From Scleroderma bovista (taxonomy: Eukaryota > Basidiomycota > Agaricomycetes > Boletales > Sclerodermataceae): DNA of 64,000 bases. Shown here piece by piece: positions 11,715-23,463 of the stretch; position 1 is the first letter of the stretch; each line of letters opens with the position of its first letter. The notes under the pieces were generated by a model, which saw nothing but the letters and a program-made list of their open reading frames with translations, was not told the origin of the DNA and ran no database searches. The stretch covers positions 1 to 64,000 of the forward strand of contig JAYMGJ010000055.1 of assembly GCA_037178675.1 (NCBI GenBank), read 5' to 3'. The position numbers and the translations under genes were made by a program.

Positions 11715-12455
11715 TGTTATACAAGTGCTGATGGTATTACAAATGTATGTCCTGCCGCCGGGGTGTGTGCCGATTGTCTACCGTATGCATGTTCCAATGG
11801 AATGCTGTGCTGATTACAGTATGTTACCTCAATCAACACCTAATGCCGCCATCCACAGCAATTATAGATACTCTTGCTATTTATGTATATGGGTAACATC
11901 GAAGAATTACTGCAAAGGTAAATCTTGCATTTGCCGGCGAAAGATTGGGATAGTATCATGTACATAGTGCCAATAGTGTGCTGTGTCACAAGTGTGATGT
12001 GCCGATAGTATGATGTGCCGATAGTATGTAGTGCCGATAGTATGTAGTGCCGATGGTATGTTGTGCCGGTGGTATGTTGTGCCGATGTTGCTGTGCCGAT
12101 AGTGTCTTGTGCGAATGGTTTGCAAGTGCCAATGTTATGCAAGTGCTGATCACTGTTGCAGCGGCATGGATGTAATGCCGCCAATGGTTGTGCCGATTGT
12201 ATGCCGATTGTATGTGCCGATGCAGTGCCGAGTGTATGTTCTCCCTTGTATGTTCTGCTGATTGTGTTGTGCCAGTGGATTAAAAGTATGTTGCTCCTTC
12301 CAATACTTGATGCCGCCATACATGGCAATTATAGTTACATCTGTAGGACATATCTAGCCTGCTCTTGGTATTCATGTATATCAGTAACGTTGAAAAGTTA
12401 CTCCACAGGTAAATTTGGGATGTGCCGGCGACATATTGGCAATGCATTCATGGCT
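11715..12455. repeat. Imperfect direct duplication around a minisatellite
   Basis: About 120 bp near 11838-11950 (from 'taatgccgccat' to 'gccggcgaaagattgg') recurs imperfectly near 12308-12440 (from 'tgatgccgccat' to 'gccggcgacatattgg'). Between the copies lies the 16-bp TGCCGA-type tandem array. No convincing coding region is seen. Confidence 0.55.
11958..12260. repeat. 16-bp minisatellite, core TGCCGATAGTATG
   Basis: About ten variant units of roughly 16 bp, such as GTGCCGATAGTATGTA, follow one another between about 11960 and 12150, with looser copies to about 12260. Units differ by point changes and small length changes. Spurious open frames here arise from the repeat. Confidence 0.8.
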
Positions 12456-12622
12456 GTGGTTGAGACCATTACTGGCATGTCTCTGACAGAGTTCTCAGGC
12501 TGTGTCAATGATTCACAAGGACAACTCTACATGCATAAATATACTTTACAATGTGATGTATATGGTATACATGGAATAGGAAGCGGAAATTGTACAAAAG
12601 ACATAGGTATGATAAATGAAAA

Positions 12623-14572
12623 TTAGTCCGTTTCCATTTGCACACCGGCATCATGCCCAGCATCGGCATCAGAACTCCCAATCTCCATATTGGATGCTGG
12701 CCCAACATCTCCATCTTCTGGCGGGCTGACCTCGATTGCTGGAATATTGCCGGTCTCTATGGTTGTGGCCACTTCATCACAAATCGCTGTCAACAACACA
12801 ATCTTGTGATCAGTAGCACATGGCTTGGTAATTGACAGACTTACCTTTTGGTGGGGCCCAGTTGTAGCTATCACCAGTTGGCTTGCTGGCACCCCTTTCA
12901 TCGACCAAGCCTGGAGTTGCCACCTCCAGACTTGAGGCATTGTTGCGCAGCGCAACCTGCATACCATGGGTGCCGGTCGGCTCGCTCGAGCCATGTCGGG
13001 ACAGATTGTTGGACGATGCCATTTCTTCCAGCATTGTGGTAGGTGCTAGTGCCAACGGGCTTGGTGGACTGGGGTGAGCGCACTGCGAGACCTCGGGACA
13101 TGTTGAGTCAGATGCCGGCTGTGTCGGTGTGAATGCCTGCCACGATGCCGGACGTTGAAGATGGGATGGTGTTGGGAACAGCTGTTCCCGCATCGCTTCA
13201 ACCACCTGCCGTAAGCTGGCAACTTCTCCGAGCACGACGGCCAATCTTGCATTCGCTTTGTCCACCTTTCATTCCGTTTCGGCCTGCTTTTCCCTCAAAT
13301 GGACAACCTCCTCCTCGAGATCTTGTACATTCGACGTATTTGTACTGTCTCCCGGTGTTGTGGGAGGGTTCATGCCACTGCCGGCGGCCGTTGACGATGG
13401 ACTTTCCATCCTCAATGTCTTCCCTAGCCATGCTGGAGTATTGATCAGTACCCCATCAAAAACTGGATGGAATATCGATAGAAATAATATTAAATTGTTC
13501 GAATAATGAACGACTTACTTGGTTTCCTGGGCGGATTGGCCGCTGCTGGTGCCAGGGTCTGATGTTGGCTTTTTGCACGCTGTGACCTTCCTTGGTTGAG
13601 TGTTGAGGGCACAGATGGTGAATGCCGACGCGGTGCAGGTTTCCTCGGTGCTTGTGAATGCGACCTTGACCTCGCTCTGACTGCCGTCATCATACTGCAT
13701 GCAATCTTGCTGCAGCAACATTGCCAGCAAGCATGGCCTGGGTTCGCTGCACACCGTTGATCTCGCTGTACACACTTGATGCTGCGATCCTTGTCATCCA
13801 CCCACTCATAGCCTGCGTCTGGTGTCTGCATGTCGCAAACGTTTGGCTGTGGTTGCGATGAGCCTTCTTCATCGTCACCATCGCTGTTGATCGTTGCGAT
13901 GGATTGGGCACGCTTCCTCGGCTTGCGACTGCGACTGCGGCCCCTAGGCACCTCATCATCCTCGATGGCACAGCTTCCTTCTGGCACTGCTTGTGAGTCC
14001 TCAGTTTCGCTGGGCTCACCTACTTGGCCATGACTGCCTTGCACCTCTGTCTCCTTTACCCCCGATGGTCCTGCCACTGCATTGTTCCCCGACGGCTCTA
14101 CCACTCTCCTCTTTCCCTTGTCCACCTTCTTCTGTGGCTTGCCTAGTTGGAACCAGGGATGGTCCCGGATATCGTGGTCCATGGCATTAACGATGTCCGG
14201 GAAGTGAGGCCACTTCCCTGTCGACAGGATCACCTCTGGCGCCCATAAACTGGTCGGCAGCAACGATGATAGTCAGTATAATGAATCCTGCAGGTAACTC
14301 CTGCAGGACATTCTCGACCCGGCGCTATCATATCCTAATCAGTGAGTTGATTGATTGCAGATAAATTTGCCATGCACCACCTGGGCCCAGATAGTTGACA
14401 CTGCTTCCAACCATACACCCTTCTCCTGTGTGCTTCTCAAGCCATCAATCTGGCCTTGAATTATTTCAGCGGCCTGGGCAACGACTTCTTCTGCAGTGAG
14501 GGACATAGCCATTGACACGTCCTCTTGAATGGATGAGGCGGAGACGAACTGAGAACCTTCTGAAGTTGCCAT
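12623..14572 (-). CDS. Hypothetical protein locus with a Cys cluster, exon joins unresolved
   Basis: The first exon starts at ATG 14572 (MATSEGSQF…). A second open segment, up to 14263, reads …LWAPEVILSTGKWPHFPDIV… and …HDIRDHPWF…. It then gives a Lys/Arg/Ser-rich linker and a Cys cluster, C-x6-C-x7-C-x2-C-x6-C, around 13700-13780, which looks like a zinc-binding site. Further segments (13265-12810 and 12994-12623) contain a short leucine heptad region (…LGEVASLRQVVEAMREQL…) and an acidic end (…DAGVQMETD). Intron joins between them were not resolved. The layout (N-terminal helix, 'HPWF' block, basic linker, Cys cluster, coiled coil) looks like a gene family rather than chance. I do not know its function. 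Confidence 0.4.
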
Positions 14573-15345
14573 ATAGACTGTAAGGATGTGGAAATGGTAA
14601 AGCAGTGGTTGAGGAGAGGAAGAACTGGGTCCGATTGCCGTGCGGCCTGGAGGATGTTCAACGTATTATATAAGCATTTCACACCACAACATGTTTGCAT
14701 TGTGGTCGCACACCAAAGTGGACTAAATCAAATATAGGTTAATAATTCAGCCACAAGTCCGACCAATCATTGTCCTGACAATTCAGCTAATGAACCACAC
14801 TGCCGCATTTCATATTGCATGATGGCCGCATTTCTATTGCTTGTGATTGGCTGTCACAGTGCATTGTCCCATCACAATAATAAGGGATCTCGGATCGGCA
14901 TTATGATTTGCCTTATTTTGGAGTGTGTCTCTCGGGGAACAATCGATGTGGCATGTATTAACACAGCCACAGCTTGAGAAAGGGATCAATGCCGCATGTC
15001 AGTCATTGCGGTACAGCCATCATTAATTTAATGTTATCATTGCGGTACTTATTCGCACAGCCACCAGCCTGGCTGCCACCGGCCAGTATGTCAGTGGCAA
15101 ATGCTGGTGTCCACAACCGTGCCGACACTGCCACATGGCACGGTCATTCCCATATTGCTGCACATGCAAGCATGATGGCTGCACGGCTATTACTCCAGCA
15201 CGTTTGTGATTCTTGGCAAGGTATTGCGGCACCTGCATGATGGCTGCACAGCCATTACCAGTATTTATGTTGTGCCGTTCTTGTAATGCTGCAATTCTAT
15301 TATGCCGATGGTAGATTGCTGATGACATGTTGTGCCCCTGCTGTC
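14573..15345. other. Non-coding repeat-rich stretch
   Basis: No supported gene. A short direct repeat (GCATGATGGCTGCAC) occurs near 15170 and 15235. The rest is AT-rich sequence with scattered TGCCG words. Confidence 0.5.
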
Positions 15346-15362
15346 GTCGGTTCAAATCCGAC
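15346..15362 (+). other. Isolated tRNA-type T-arm (B-box-like)
   Basis: A perfect 5-bp stem, GTCGG/CCGAC, encloses the 7-nt loop TTCAAAT, giving the B-box consensus GGTTCAAATCC. It is followed by ATTGCCCG, which resembles an acceptor strand. No complementary GGGCAAT or good A-box is seen upstream, so this is not a complete tRNA. It may be a SINE or tRNA relic. Confidence 0.5.
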
Positions 15363-15378
15363 ATTGCCCGAAAAACAA

Positions 15379-15727
15379 TTCTGCTGACAGTCGTGTTCTG
15401 CCAACAGCCTTGTTCTGCCGACAACCTTGTTCTGCCAACAGTGTGTTCTGCCAACAGCCTTGTTCTGCCGACAGCCTTGTTCTGCTGACAATGTGTTCTG
15501 CCAACAGCCTTGTTCTGCCAACAGTGTGTTCTGCCAACAGCCTTGTTCTGCCGACAACGTGTTCTGCTGACAACCTTGTTCTGCCGACAGTGTGTTCTGC
15601 TGACAGCCTTGTTCTGCCGACAGCCTTGTTCTGCCGACAACGTGTTCTGCCGACAGCCTTGTTCTGCTGACAGTGTGTTCTGCCGACAGCCTTGTTCTGC
15701 CGACAGTGTGTTCTGCCAATGCCATGT
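15379..15727. repeat. 16/17-bp minisatellite, core TTCTGCCGACAG
   Basis: About 21 head-to-tail units alternate between a 17-bp form ending CCTTG and a 16-bp form ending TGTG, with C/T and G/A variation in the core (TGCCGACAG, TGCCAACAG, TGCTGACAG). Open frames on both strands here are repeat artefacts. Confidence 0.92.
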
Positions 15728-15964
15728 AGTGCCGATTGTGTCGTGCCACACCTGGCTTACCGCTACTTTAGAGAAGACCAGATGCCCGGCCCTACATTTA
15801 TACAAGGGATATAGTTCTAAGGGCCTGCTGTGTATATTGGGAGGCCAAACATTATTGCTGATCATACTGAAGGGGAAGCATATCAGCTGGCCTTCCCATC
15901 TAGCTAGGTGTCCCCAGACGGAGGGCTTGCTTAATGCTCTGGGACACCGCATTCATAGCCTGTC

Positions 15965-16340
15965 ACTTTGAAGTGTACTGCAAGGCCCTCCCATATAGGT
16001 AGATAACACCTTTCTGAGGGCCCACCTAATGCTATGGGACATTGTACCTATTGTTGCCATGTGCCCTGACTATATAGATGAAACTGGCTCCAGGGCCTAC
16101 TCATAGTCATGGGACACCAATCCCATGGCTAGGTATTCTTAAAGGTACACCATGCATGCAGCCCATTGGAAAGCATGGGATGCTGTTTCTATGGCTGGCC
16201 CTGCAACAAAAAAGGGACACCAAAGGTACAGCCCAATGCAAAGCACAGGACACACTATCCCTCTGGCCCACTGACAGAAACAGGACACCAATACCACAGC
16301 CAAATTCAAAGCATGGGACACTGGTACAGAGGCCTTTCTA
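15965..16340. repeat. Degenerate tandem copies around GGGACAC
   Basis: Loosely repeated ~45-60-bp blocks carry words such as 'catgggacac', 'aaagcatggga' and 'tggccc'. The degeneration is strong and no unit is exact. No gene is supported. Confidence 0.45.
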
Positions 16341-17883
16341 TTGACTCCCGTCCGCAGGTTAGCCGCATTGCGGCACTTACTACCGTCCTTTTGCTGAAAT
16401 GCTGCGGCAGCCCCCCTGCAATCCTCGGCCTGAATGTAGCAGCTACCCTGCGGCATATAGTCCTCTGGCCGCATGCTGCGGCTCCCTTGCCACATTAGGT
16501 CCTATTGCCACAGGCCATATCCTGATCTAGTGTACTAGTGTGTCAGCCCACCAATATTACTTGGTGACAACCTCTCCATGAGCCACCAATATGGCACGGT
16601 GAAACACCTTACCATTAGCCCACTCGTATGACATGGGGATGCACCATGGCTGGGCCCTATCTCAGCTGGCCATGTAGCACGGCCGATTGTCAGCTTCATC
16701 TGTCCGTGTTGTATGGGACAATGCAGGTGCATTATGTGTATGTGCACTGGTTTTGCCCATTTCAACAATTCGACCACACATTGCACATGTTTCGGCTTTC
16801 ACATTCATCTCATCAAAATGGACACTATGCAGAGGTTATTCTGGTTGATTGCATACTTCAGCCGTGTCACTTGGTGCCACAGTGGCCACGAAGGATGGAT
16901 GTGGGCTTCAATATGGATGAGGTGGACAGGTTTCTTTTGAATAAATACATTGACTCAGACTTGTTTGAGAGCCTAGACAGTGTCCATGTACTATAGATAG
17001 TATGGGGTTACATCTATAGCAGCTGGCCATCACTTATGCTGTAAAGGTGTGAGTGTGAGTTATCATAGTCTTGTAGAATTGCACAGAGTCTCATATAGGC
17101 TTGGATAGCCAAGCCTTGTACCATATAGTACCACATAGCCACCATAGCTGGACCCTTTAACTATGTAGACTAAAAGTGACTATATAGACTAACAGGCCAT
17201 GGCACCTGAACTTTTTTCCTGATGTAGATTTGCAATTAGTTAAAGCATCTAGTGGAATTCCCTTTTGATCCTCAATGCCCACCATCTCCTAGCCTCCTTA
17301 CTATATCCAAGTAGTCCCATGATCTGCATGATATGATCCTCACCTGTCATACTGTGCCAGCAATCACCACATGATACCTTAACAACTTGTAGAATATTCC
17401 TGTTTTAAGTACTGTACAAATGATGAATATTCAACACTATTGAAGGTGGTACCAGTGGGGGTGAGTGGGAATAGCAAAAAGTTATTCAAGTTATCATGTC
17501 ATTCCCACACTGAGTGACATGATGTCTAGGTGCAACTCTGTATTCCCCCAGTGAGTCTTGAACTCTTGGTGACTTATCCATGTTATATTGTTGGAATTGG
17601 ATTCCTGAACAAGCCAGCATCACATAAAAATAGGGAATGTTGAAGTCAGATGCACACATAACATTATATGACATTGTAGGATGAATACTAGAGGCATATA
17701 GGTAAAACCATGGCACTTCAACTAGGTATATGTAGTACAAAAAGCATTCTGCAGAACAAGTCATCCATGAGAACATATCAATGCACAATCTAGGTATGGA
17801 GAAAGATGTAGTGACCTGCACAAGAGGTATGAGAGCTCAAAAAGGTATGCGGCCGATTATGCATATTGTAATTGTTGCCATAA
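16341..17883. other. Intergenic, no supported gene
   Basis: Low-complexity and AT-rich sequence. The open frames (for example 16628-16996 + and 17486-17821 -) lack domains, splice support and plausible composition. This stretch contains the 3' flank of the dNTPase gene. Confidence 0.5.
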
Positions 17884-20185
17884 CTAACGGGAAGACGACC
17901 CCGAAGCAAGTCGCAGGCTCTTTGGAGGAGGAGCACCCTCCATCGTATCGCTGACGTCTCGTGTGCGCTTGCTCCTCGGCTTCCTCGAAGGCGACGGGTC
18001 TCGGAAGTTCAAAGGCACAGTTGTGAACTGGTTATCCGAGAAACTCAGAGTACGGCCAGCTGTGCGGCCCCGGGCTGTCCCGGGAGTGGATGATCTTGCC
18101 GACTGGCCAGCAGCTGCACGAAGTTCAACTAACGAGCCGAGGCTCGCGTTACGTGGGGACGAGCGGGGTGTACCTGGCGACTCCGTTCCAGCGCCCGGAG
18201 TCCATATCTTGATCATTAAATCGGGGTCTTCCTCCTGTTCTGCTTCGTCATGCGGATGCTCGTCACCCACATCGGACGGCTGGAGCATCTTGAGGATCTG
18301 CCTGTACGCGGCCTGTACTAGTCCGAAGAATTTGCACTCCTTGGTATATATCCGGAGCCAGACCTCTGAAAATGACCTGGGCATGGAGAGGGAAATGACG
18401 CTGTAGTCTGCCTTACGACCCACTGCCAGCGACCTTAATGCGTGGATAAGAAACAAGCACATGGAAAAGCTCACCATCTGGTTGTTGCTTCGAATAGAAT
18501 GTGACTTCGTCCAGAGGGTTATTGGGGCCCCTGCCATAGTGGAGGACGGACAGTCCTACCGCGACATGGTCTACAGTGAGCTGGGCGACCAGTTCTTCGT
18601 CGACTCCTTTCAAGCATCCAGATTTCGCAACTTCAACAATTCGGGCAGGAGTCACATTCTGCTTGACCATGTCCTTATCATTGAAGGAAAACACCTTGAA
18701 GTCGACGACTCGGTAAAGGTCTCGGCTACGGAGGCGTTCGATGATGGCGCGAGCAGGCTCAAGTTCCTGGGGAAAACGACGATAAACACCCTGGTATGAC
18801 GCCGTGGAAATGGATGAATACATTTTCCGTTGATTCCTCGATTTTGTTCAGAAGGTTATCCGTGAGGAAGACATATCGGTCCGGTTTGTCGACAAGATTT
18901 GCAACTTTCAAGTAAGGTTCAGCAGCAAGCAGTGCATCCGTAATCATATACTCGATAGCCTTTGCTATGAGAGCCGTCAGCATATCACAAACCCTGACAC
19001 GGAAATGACATCCTCACTGGTTTTGTGGTTGTATACGCGCTTGTGCAGAGAAAAGCGCGTATAGTACAGCTCGTAGATTTGATTGGCGTCCTTGATGTCG
19101 TAGCATATCTCGTTATTTATGACACGTGCGGAGGAGATGAGTCTGCGGATGGCCATGGCAGCGGACTTTGTGAATGAACTTCCAGCACGATGTGATCTGC
19201 GCTCACCTTGAAATGGAAATATTCCCCCTGTCCCCCACTGCGTGACAGTCCCTTAAGATGTAATCGAACCTGCTCGACATCAACAATTGGGCGTGGAGCA
19301 GACCAAACTTAACTTACTTATCTACATCCAATCCATTACGATTATTGGCCACAATCTCGAATAAGAACGGCTTCTCCGTCCCAAGACTATGGGCTGGTCA
19401 GCGGGTTTTCTGAGATTACCGTTGCACGTGATACTTACGGACAACGTGTCTTATCACCTGCAATCAATGCTTTGACAATGGCAATCTCCTCTGGTGTAAT
19501 GTCGAGGAGATAGGTATCCACCATATCATCAAACATCATCTCGGATGCGTCTTCATGCTTCCACTTTTTACCTGGACTACAATATCTCTAGCTTTCAGAC
19601 TTGCAGACAAGTGTATATGCTACTTACAATGCTTTTGGTATGAAAACACCGTCCCAGAGGTGCGACCAGGGGCCGTGGCCAAGATCGTGACAAAGTCCGG
19701 CTAGTTCAACGCATTTAATGTCTTGTTCCGAGATACCTAACTGCGGCTGACTGTCTCGGAGATGCACCGCCATGAGTCTTGCCAGGTGGCCAACACCTGT
19801 GGGGATACAGGGCTCTTGTCAACACGTGTTACAAGAGGGATGAAGTAAACCGTACCAAGGCAATGTTCAAAACGATTGTGAGATGCGCCTGGGAATACGT
19901 AGTACGAAACTCCAAGCTGTTTGATGTATCTCAACCGTTGGAAGTGTTTTCTTCGAAAATGCGCGCCCGTCAGACCTAGTGGGGAGAATTCGGATCGAGC
20001 GCACTCACGTGTCGATGAAGGAACAGATCCATGGCGAAAACAATACTTTTCACCAAGGTTAAATTCATTTTATCGCGCCTTGCAAGGTGAACAGATATAC
20101 CGTAGTCGTGCACCCAGTCCTTGAATCTTCGTATACTTAGAAGTTGGTTCGGCGCGGATGTCGCTGCAGGCCCAGTCTGGCTCAT
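17884..20185 (-). CDS. SAMHD1-like HD-domain dNTP triphosphohydrolase
   Basis: Predicted to hydrolyse dNTPs to deoxynucleoside and triphosphate. Start ATG is at 20185; exon 1 is 20101-20185, exon 2 20009-20045, exon 3 19856-19950, and all phases match. The N-terminal block reads …[10 protein letters not shown]…FIDT…[11 protein letters not shown]…, followed by …[14 protein letters not shown]… and the metal-binding H-D motif …[13 protein letters not shown]…. Downstream come …[12 protein letters not shown]…, …[11 protein letters not shown]… and …MITDALL…TDNLL…, all in the order of the family. No SAM domain precedes the HD domain. The C-terminus has a Ser/Thr-Pro-rich extension (about 18150-17950) ending at TAG 17884. 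It diverges from the guanine deaminase gene. No lesion was found in the parts checked. Confidence 0.9.
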
Positions 20186-20801
20186 GACAGAACGGTCCCC
20201 GAAACCTAGGGAAAAGGAGTAGAAATCGTTGTTGATTCAATGGGAGAGGGTGGTGTGAGAGAAGGTCGATTTGCCAGCCTCCTGGCCAGTTGTGGGAGGG
20301 ATGGTCGAGGCAAGCTTCGATTTGCCCCTGCTCTGTCCTCGCGTGTATATATGCATCACGTGAGGTGTCTAATTACGCCCAACCAATCTCTGAGTCTGGA
20401 TGGTCCTTCGCGGCGACCACCATTTGCTCCGAGAATCCTTCAAAAAGTATACAAACACCCACAAGGTCATCCTATTTTTTGCAAACGACAGCGAATCTGC
20501 CTTTGGCAGATTATATCAAATCCTTTGTGACCGTCAACACCGTTAGAACTGTTTTATAAACACCAAGTACTGCGACCGTATGGCACTATTGCACCAGGAT
20601 TCAATCGGGGAAAGCCATCGATATGTCTGCAGAATTCCGTTGAGCCAAAATGGATGATGCCAATAATCACGCATGCATGGTCTTATCGATACGATCATGA
20701 AGACCTGGATTTGACCCGGATTGATATTTGACAGTACCACCGTTTGTCGAAGTCCACCCACACACTGCAAGGCTGTCACATACGCGGCCTACCTATCAAC
20801 C
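20186..20801. promoter_or_regulatory. Shared divergent promoter region (dNTPase / guanine deaminase)
   Basis: The 616-bp spacer lies between start codons pointing away from each other. No other gene is seen. It must hold both promoters. A TATA-like 'gtatatatgc' occurs near 20344. Regulatory sites cannot be named from sequence alone. Confidence 0.5.
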
Positions 20802-22549
20802 ATGACAGACGTAGTTCGCATGACGACTGTCTACTACGGTCCAGTGATTAACCCCGAGTCACCTACAGCCTTTCAGGCGCTGCCTCGCTGTTTGATAGCC
20901 GTTGGCCCAGACGGAAACATAATCTGGATAGAGGAAGACGTTATCAGCTCTGAGTTGGATGCAGCTTTGGAGCTGCATGGCCTTTTCCAAGGAGACTACG
21001 TCTTGGTCGAGTTGAAGTCGGGCGAGTTTATCATGCCTGGTTTCATTGATACCCATATCGTACGCATTCCATTTCCTCATCATCGTCACAATCCGTGCAA
21101 CTAATGATCGACATAGCATGCTTGTCAAATACCAAATCTAGGGGTGTATGCATGACCGTGTGTTTTCGAGGGATAGAACATCTAGCTAACAACTATCTGT
21201 TTAGGGGCGGCGAAGATCAGCTCTTGGATTGGCTCAATAATTACACGTTCCCGACAGAAGCGAGATTCAAGGACACAGGATATGCTACTCGAGTGTATCC
21301 CGATATTGTGAATCGGGTCATCAACTCTGGCGTGAGTTGCACCTCCCACCCACTCTAGCTATTTCTAAGCTTCTACAATCAGACAACTACATCGTGTTAC
21401 TATGCCACCTTGCATCTCGAGGCAACCAAGATCTTAGCAGATGTAATCCATGAAAAAGGTCTTCGATTCCCGTCACTTACGACTTACACCCACTGATTGT
21501 CTTCATAGGCCAAAGAGCATTTGTTGGTGTGCGTTCCATCTATACGGATGCGAAATCCTGCTCATCGCTCACAGAAATGCAACATGGACAGAAACTGCCC
21601 CGATTACTACGTAGAACCCTCGGCTGATGAATCCTTGGAATCGATGGAAGCCCTCATAGCCTATATCCAAACGCTCCCTCGCACGGCCTCTGGAGAGGCT
21701 CTAGTTCATCCGATCATTACCCCTCGCTTTGCGATCTCATGCACAGACGAACTCCTTACAAGACTTGGTGACTTGGCTGAGACAATGCCTCACGTCCCAA
21801 TACAAACACACATTTCAGAGAATCGAAAAGAAATAGAAGAAACCCTGAAGTTATTCCCCAACGCTTCATCATATGCTGAAGTCTACGATCAATTCAAGCT
21901 CCTGCGGAACAACACGGTATTGGGACACGGTGTATATTTGACAGACGAAGAGTTGGAGCTCATCGTGGCTCGGGGTGCAGGGGTGGCACACTGTCCCGCA
22001 AGTAACTTCAACTTGAGTAGTGGCATGGCGAAGGTCGGCAAGATGTTAGATTATGGTGTCAAGGTACAATCTCCCTCACATCGTCCAAGGAGTTGCTCAG
22101 GTGCATTATAGGTCGGACTTGGCACTGATGTCAGTGGCGGCAACAATCCCTCCATGCTCTACACTATACAGATGGCCAGCACCACGTCAAAGATGGTGGC
22201 CATTCAGTCATCGGGAGAAGAGGAGGGTACATTCACTAACAAGAAGCTGGACACTGCGGCGCTTCTCTATCTTGCTACATTAGGCGGAGCGGACGTATGT
22301 TGTCTGCAGCACCGCATTGGATCGTTCGGAGATGGAAAAGCCTTCGACGCTCTCTTTGTAAGCATCCGTGATGATACAGGTAACCCAGCTGTCTGGGGCT
22401 ACAATCAAGACCGCGATTCCATAGAAGAAGAATCCCAGGCAGATTTGAAAGAGTGGCTACAGCGGTTCTTTTACTGCGGCGATGACAGGAACATCCGACG
22501 CGTCTTTGTCCAGGGTGTTCTCATTGGGGGACAAGAATTTCAGGGATAG
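20802..22549 (+). CDS. Guanine deaminase (guanine to xanthine)
   Basis: Seven exons join cleanly: 20802-21059, 21117-21145, 21205-21331, 21383-21458, 21509-21528, 21575-22063 and 22112-22549. The sum is 1437 nt, 478 residues plus stop. Exon 2 is a 29-bp microexon coding the metal-ligand motif …GFIDTHIHA…. Other amidohydrolase marks are …PRFAISCTDELL…, …QTHISEN…, …LGHGVYLTD…, …HCPASNFNLSSG… and …GLGTDVSGGNNPS…. The enzyme commits guanine to purine catabolism in the cytosol. The length fits the family. One donor (GTCTTC after exon 4) is weak. I chose the start at 20802 because the upstream extension has no ATG. Confidence 0.93.
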
Positions 22550-23188
22550 CTCGTTGGTGACGCACCATCCGTACTGTGATCCCTCACTCAATTGTACAAC
22601 TATGCACGTTTGGCCCATGACCAATAGACGCATCAATACCCCAACTCGTGGCATCAGTTGTTCAGCACCCAACAAGATGGCCGAAACAGGTGAGTGCAAA
22701 GAAGCACACTGACATCCAAGCGCCCTGTCTACCAATAATATAGCTCTGCGACACGGAACGAAATAGATTAGATCCCGCACAAGTCCAGAGCTGAAATCCA
22801 TCTCGGATCCTTCCGAGGTAGAGAGAGCCCATATGCATAAGATGCCCACTGATCATCGAGCCATCCTTCCCTGCGCGTTCCGATGACCATCACTTACTAC
22901 GATAGATTGTTCCAATGGATAGCATGAAGCGCCTGCTCACTAGTTCTGTCGATATCTGCATCGCTATGGGAGATCGTAATCTGAGGGCACCTTGATTTAG
23001 AAAATATTCGGATAAGCGACAGGAATACGTATAAAAAGGGGCCGAAAACCAACATCGAAAGCAAGGACTTTTTGGAGCTACCTTTGTGAGTCCTCCCTTA
23101 TACCAGGGCCGTTCCAGTTGATGCTCATCGACAACACTAGTGTGTCGACGTGAACTACACTTGCAACTATCACCTCTTCCGATAAACA
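22550..23188. other. Intergenic, no supported gene
   Basis: Open frames on the minus strand (22457-22849) overlap the guanine deaminase end and show no domain. The sequence before 23189 is the likely promoter of the next gene. Confidence 0.5.
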
Positions 23189-23463
23189 ATGTCAGTATAT
23201 CCTGCCATTACGTGAGCTGTTTCCTCACTTGTATCGGGAATAGGCCACCCTCAGTACTTGTCGTAAACACGACTAAGGTGAACATCCGTATCCGCGTATC
23301 AGCAGATGGCGATACAGGTTCCATAGATTTTTACACAATCGAACCTCAAAAACGTGCTGCTTGGGCAAGGGCCAAGCCTCAGGTCGCATTTGTTTATAGG
23401 GAAGATAAATCCACGACGGAGGTTCATTTCGTGGACGTGGATGCCACTCTCGTCGTCAAGTAA
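23189..23463 (+). CDS. Small protein, 80 aa, two exons, function unknown
   Basis: Exon 1 is 23189-23211 and exon 2 is 23244-23463, across a 32-bp GTGAGC…ATAG intron; the sum is exactly 81 codons with stop. The product opens MSVYPAITPPSVLVV… and then has alternating hydrophobic and polar strands (…NIRIRVSADGDTGS…, …EVHFVDVDATLVVK), suggesting a small all-beta fold. There is no signal peptide or membrane segment. The intron is shorter than its neighbours but has correct ends and phase. I recognise no domain. Confidence 0.65.

Noticed and set aside
15300..15971. Long Cys/Asn-rich frames over the TTCTGCC array
   Set aside because: They are translations of the 16/17-bp minisatellite.
17486..17821. 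111-codon minus frame
   Set aside because: Lies in AT-rich sequence, has no domain and no splice or start support.
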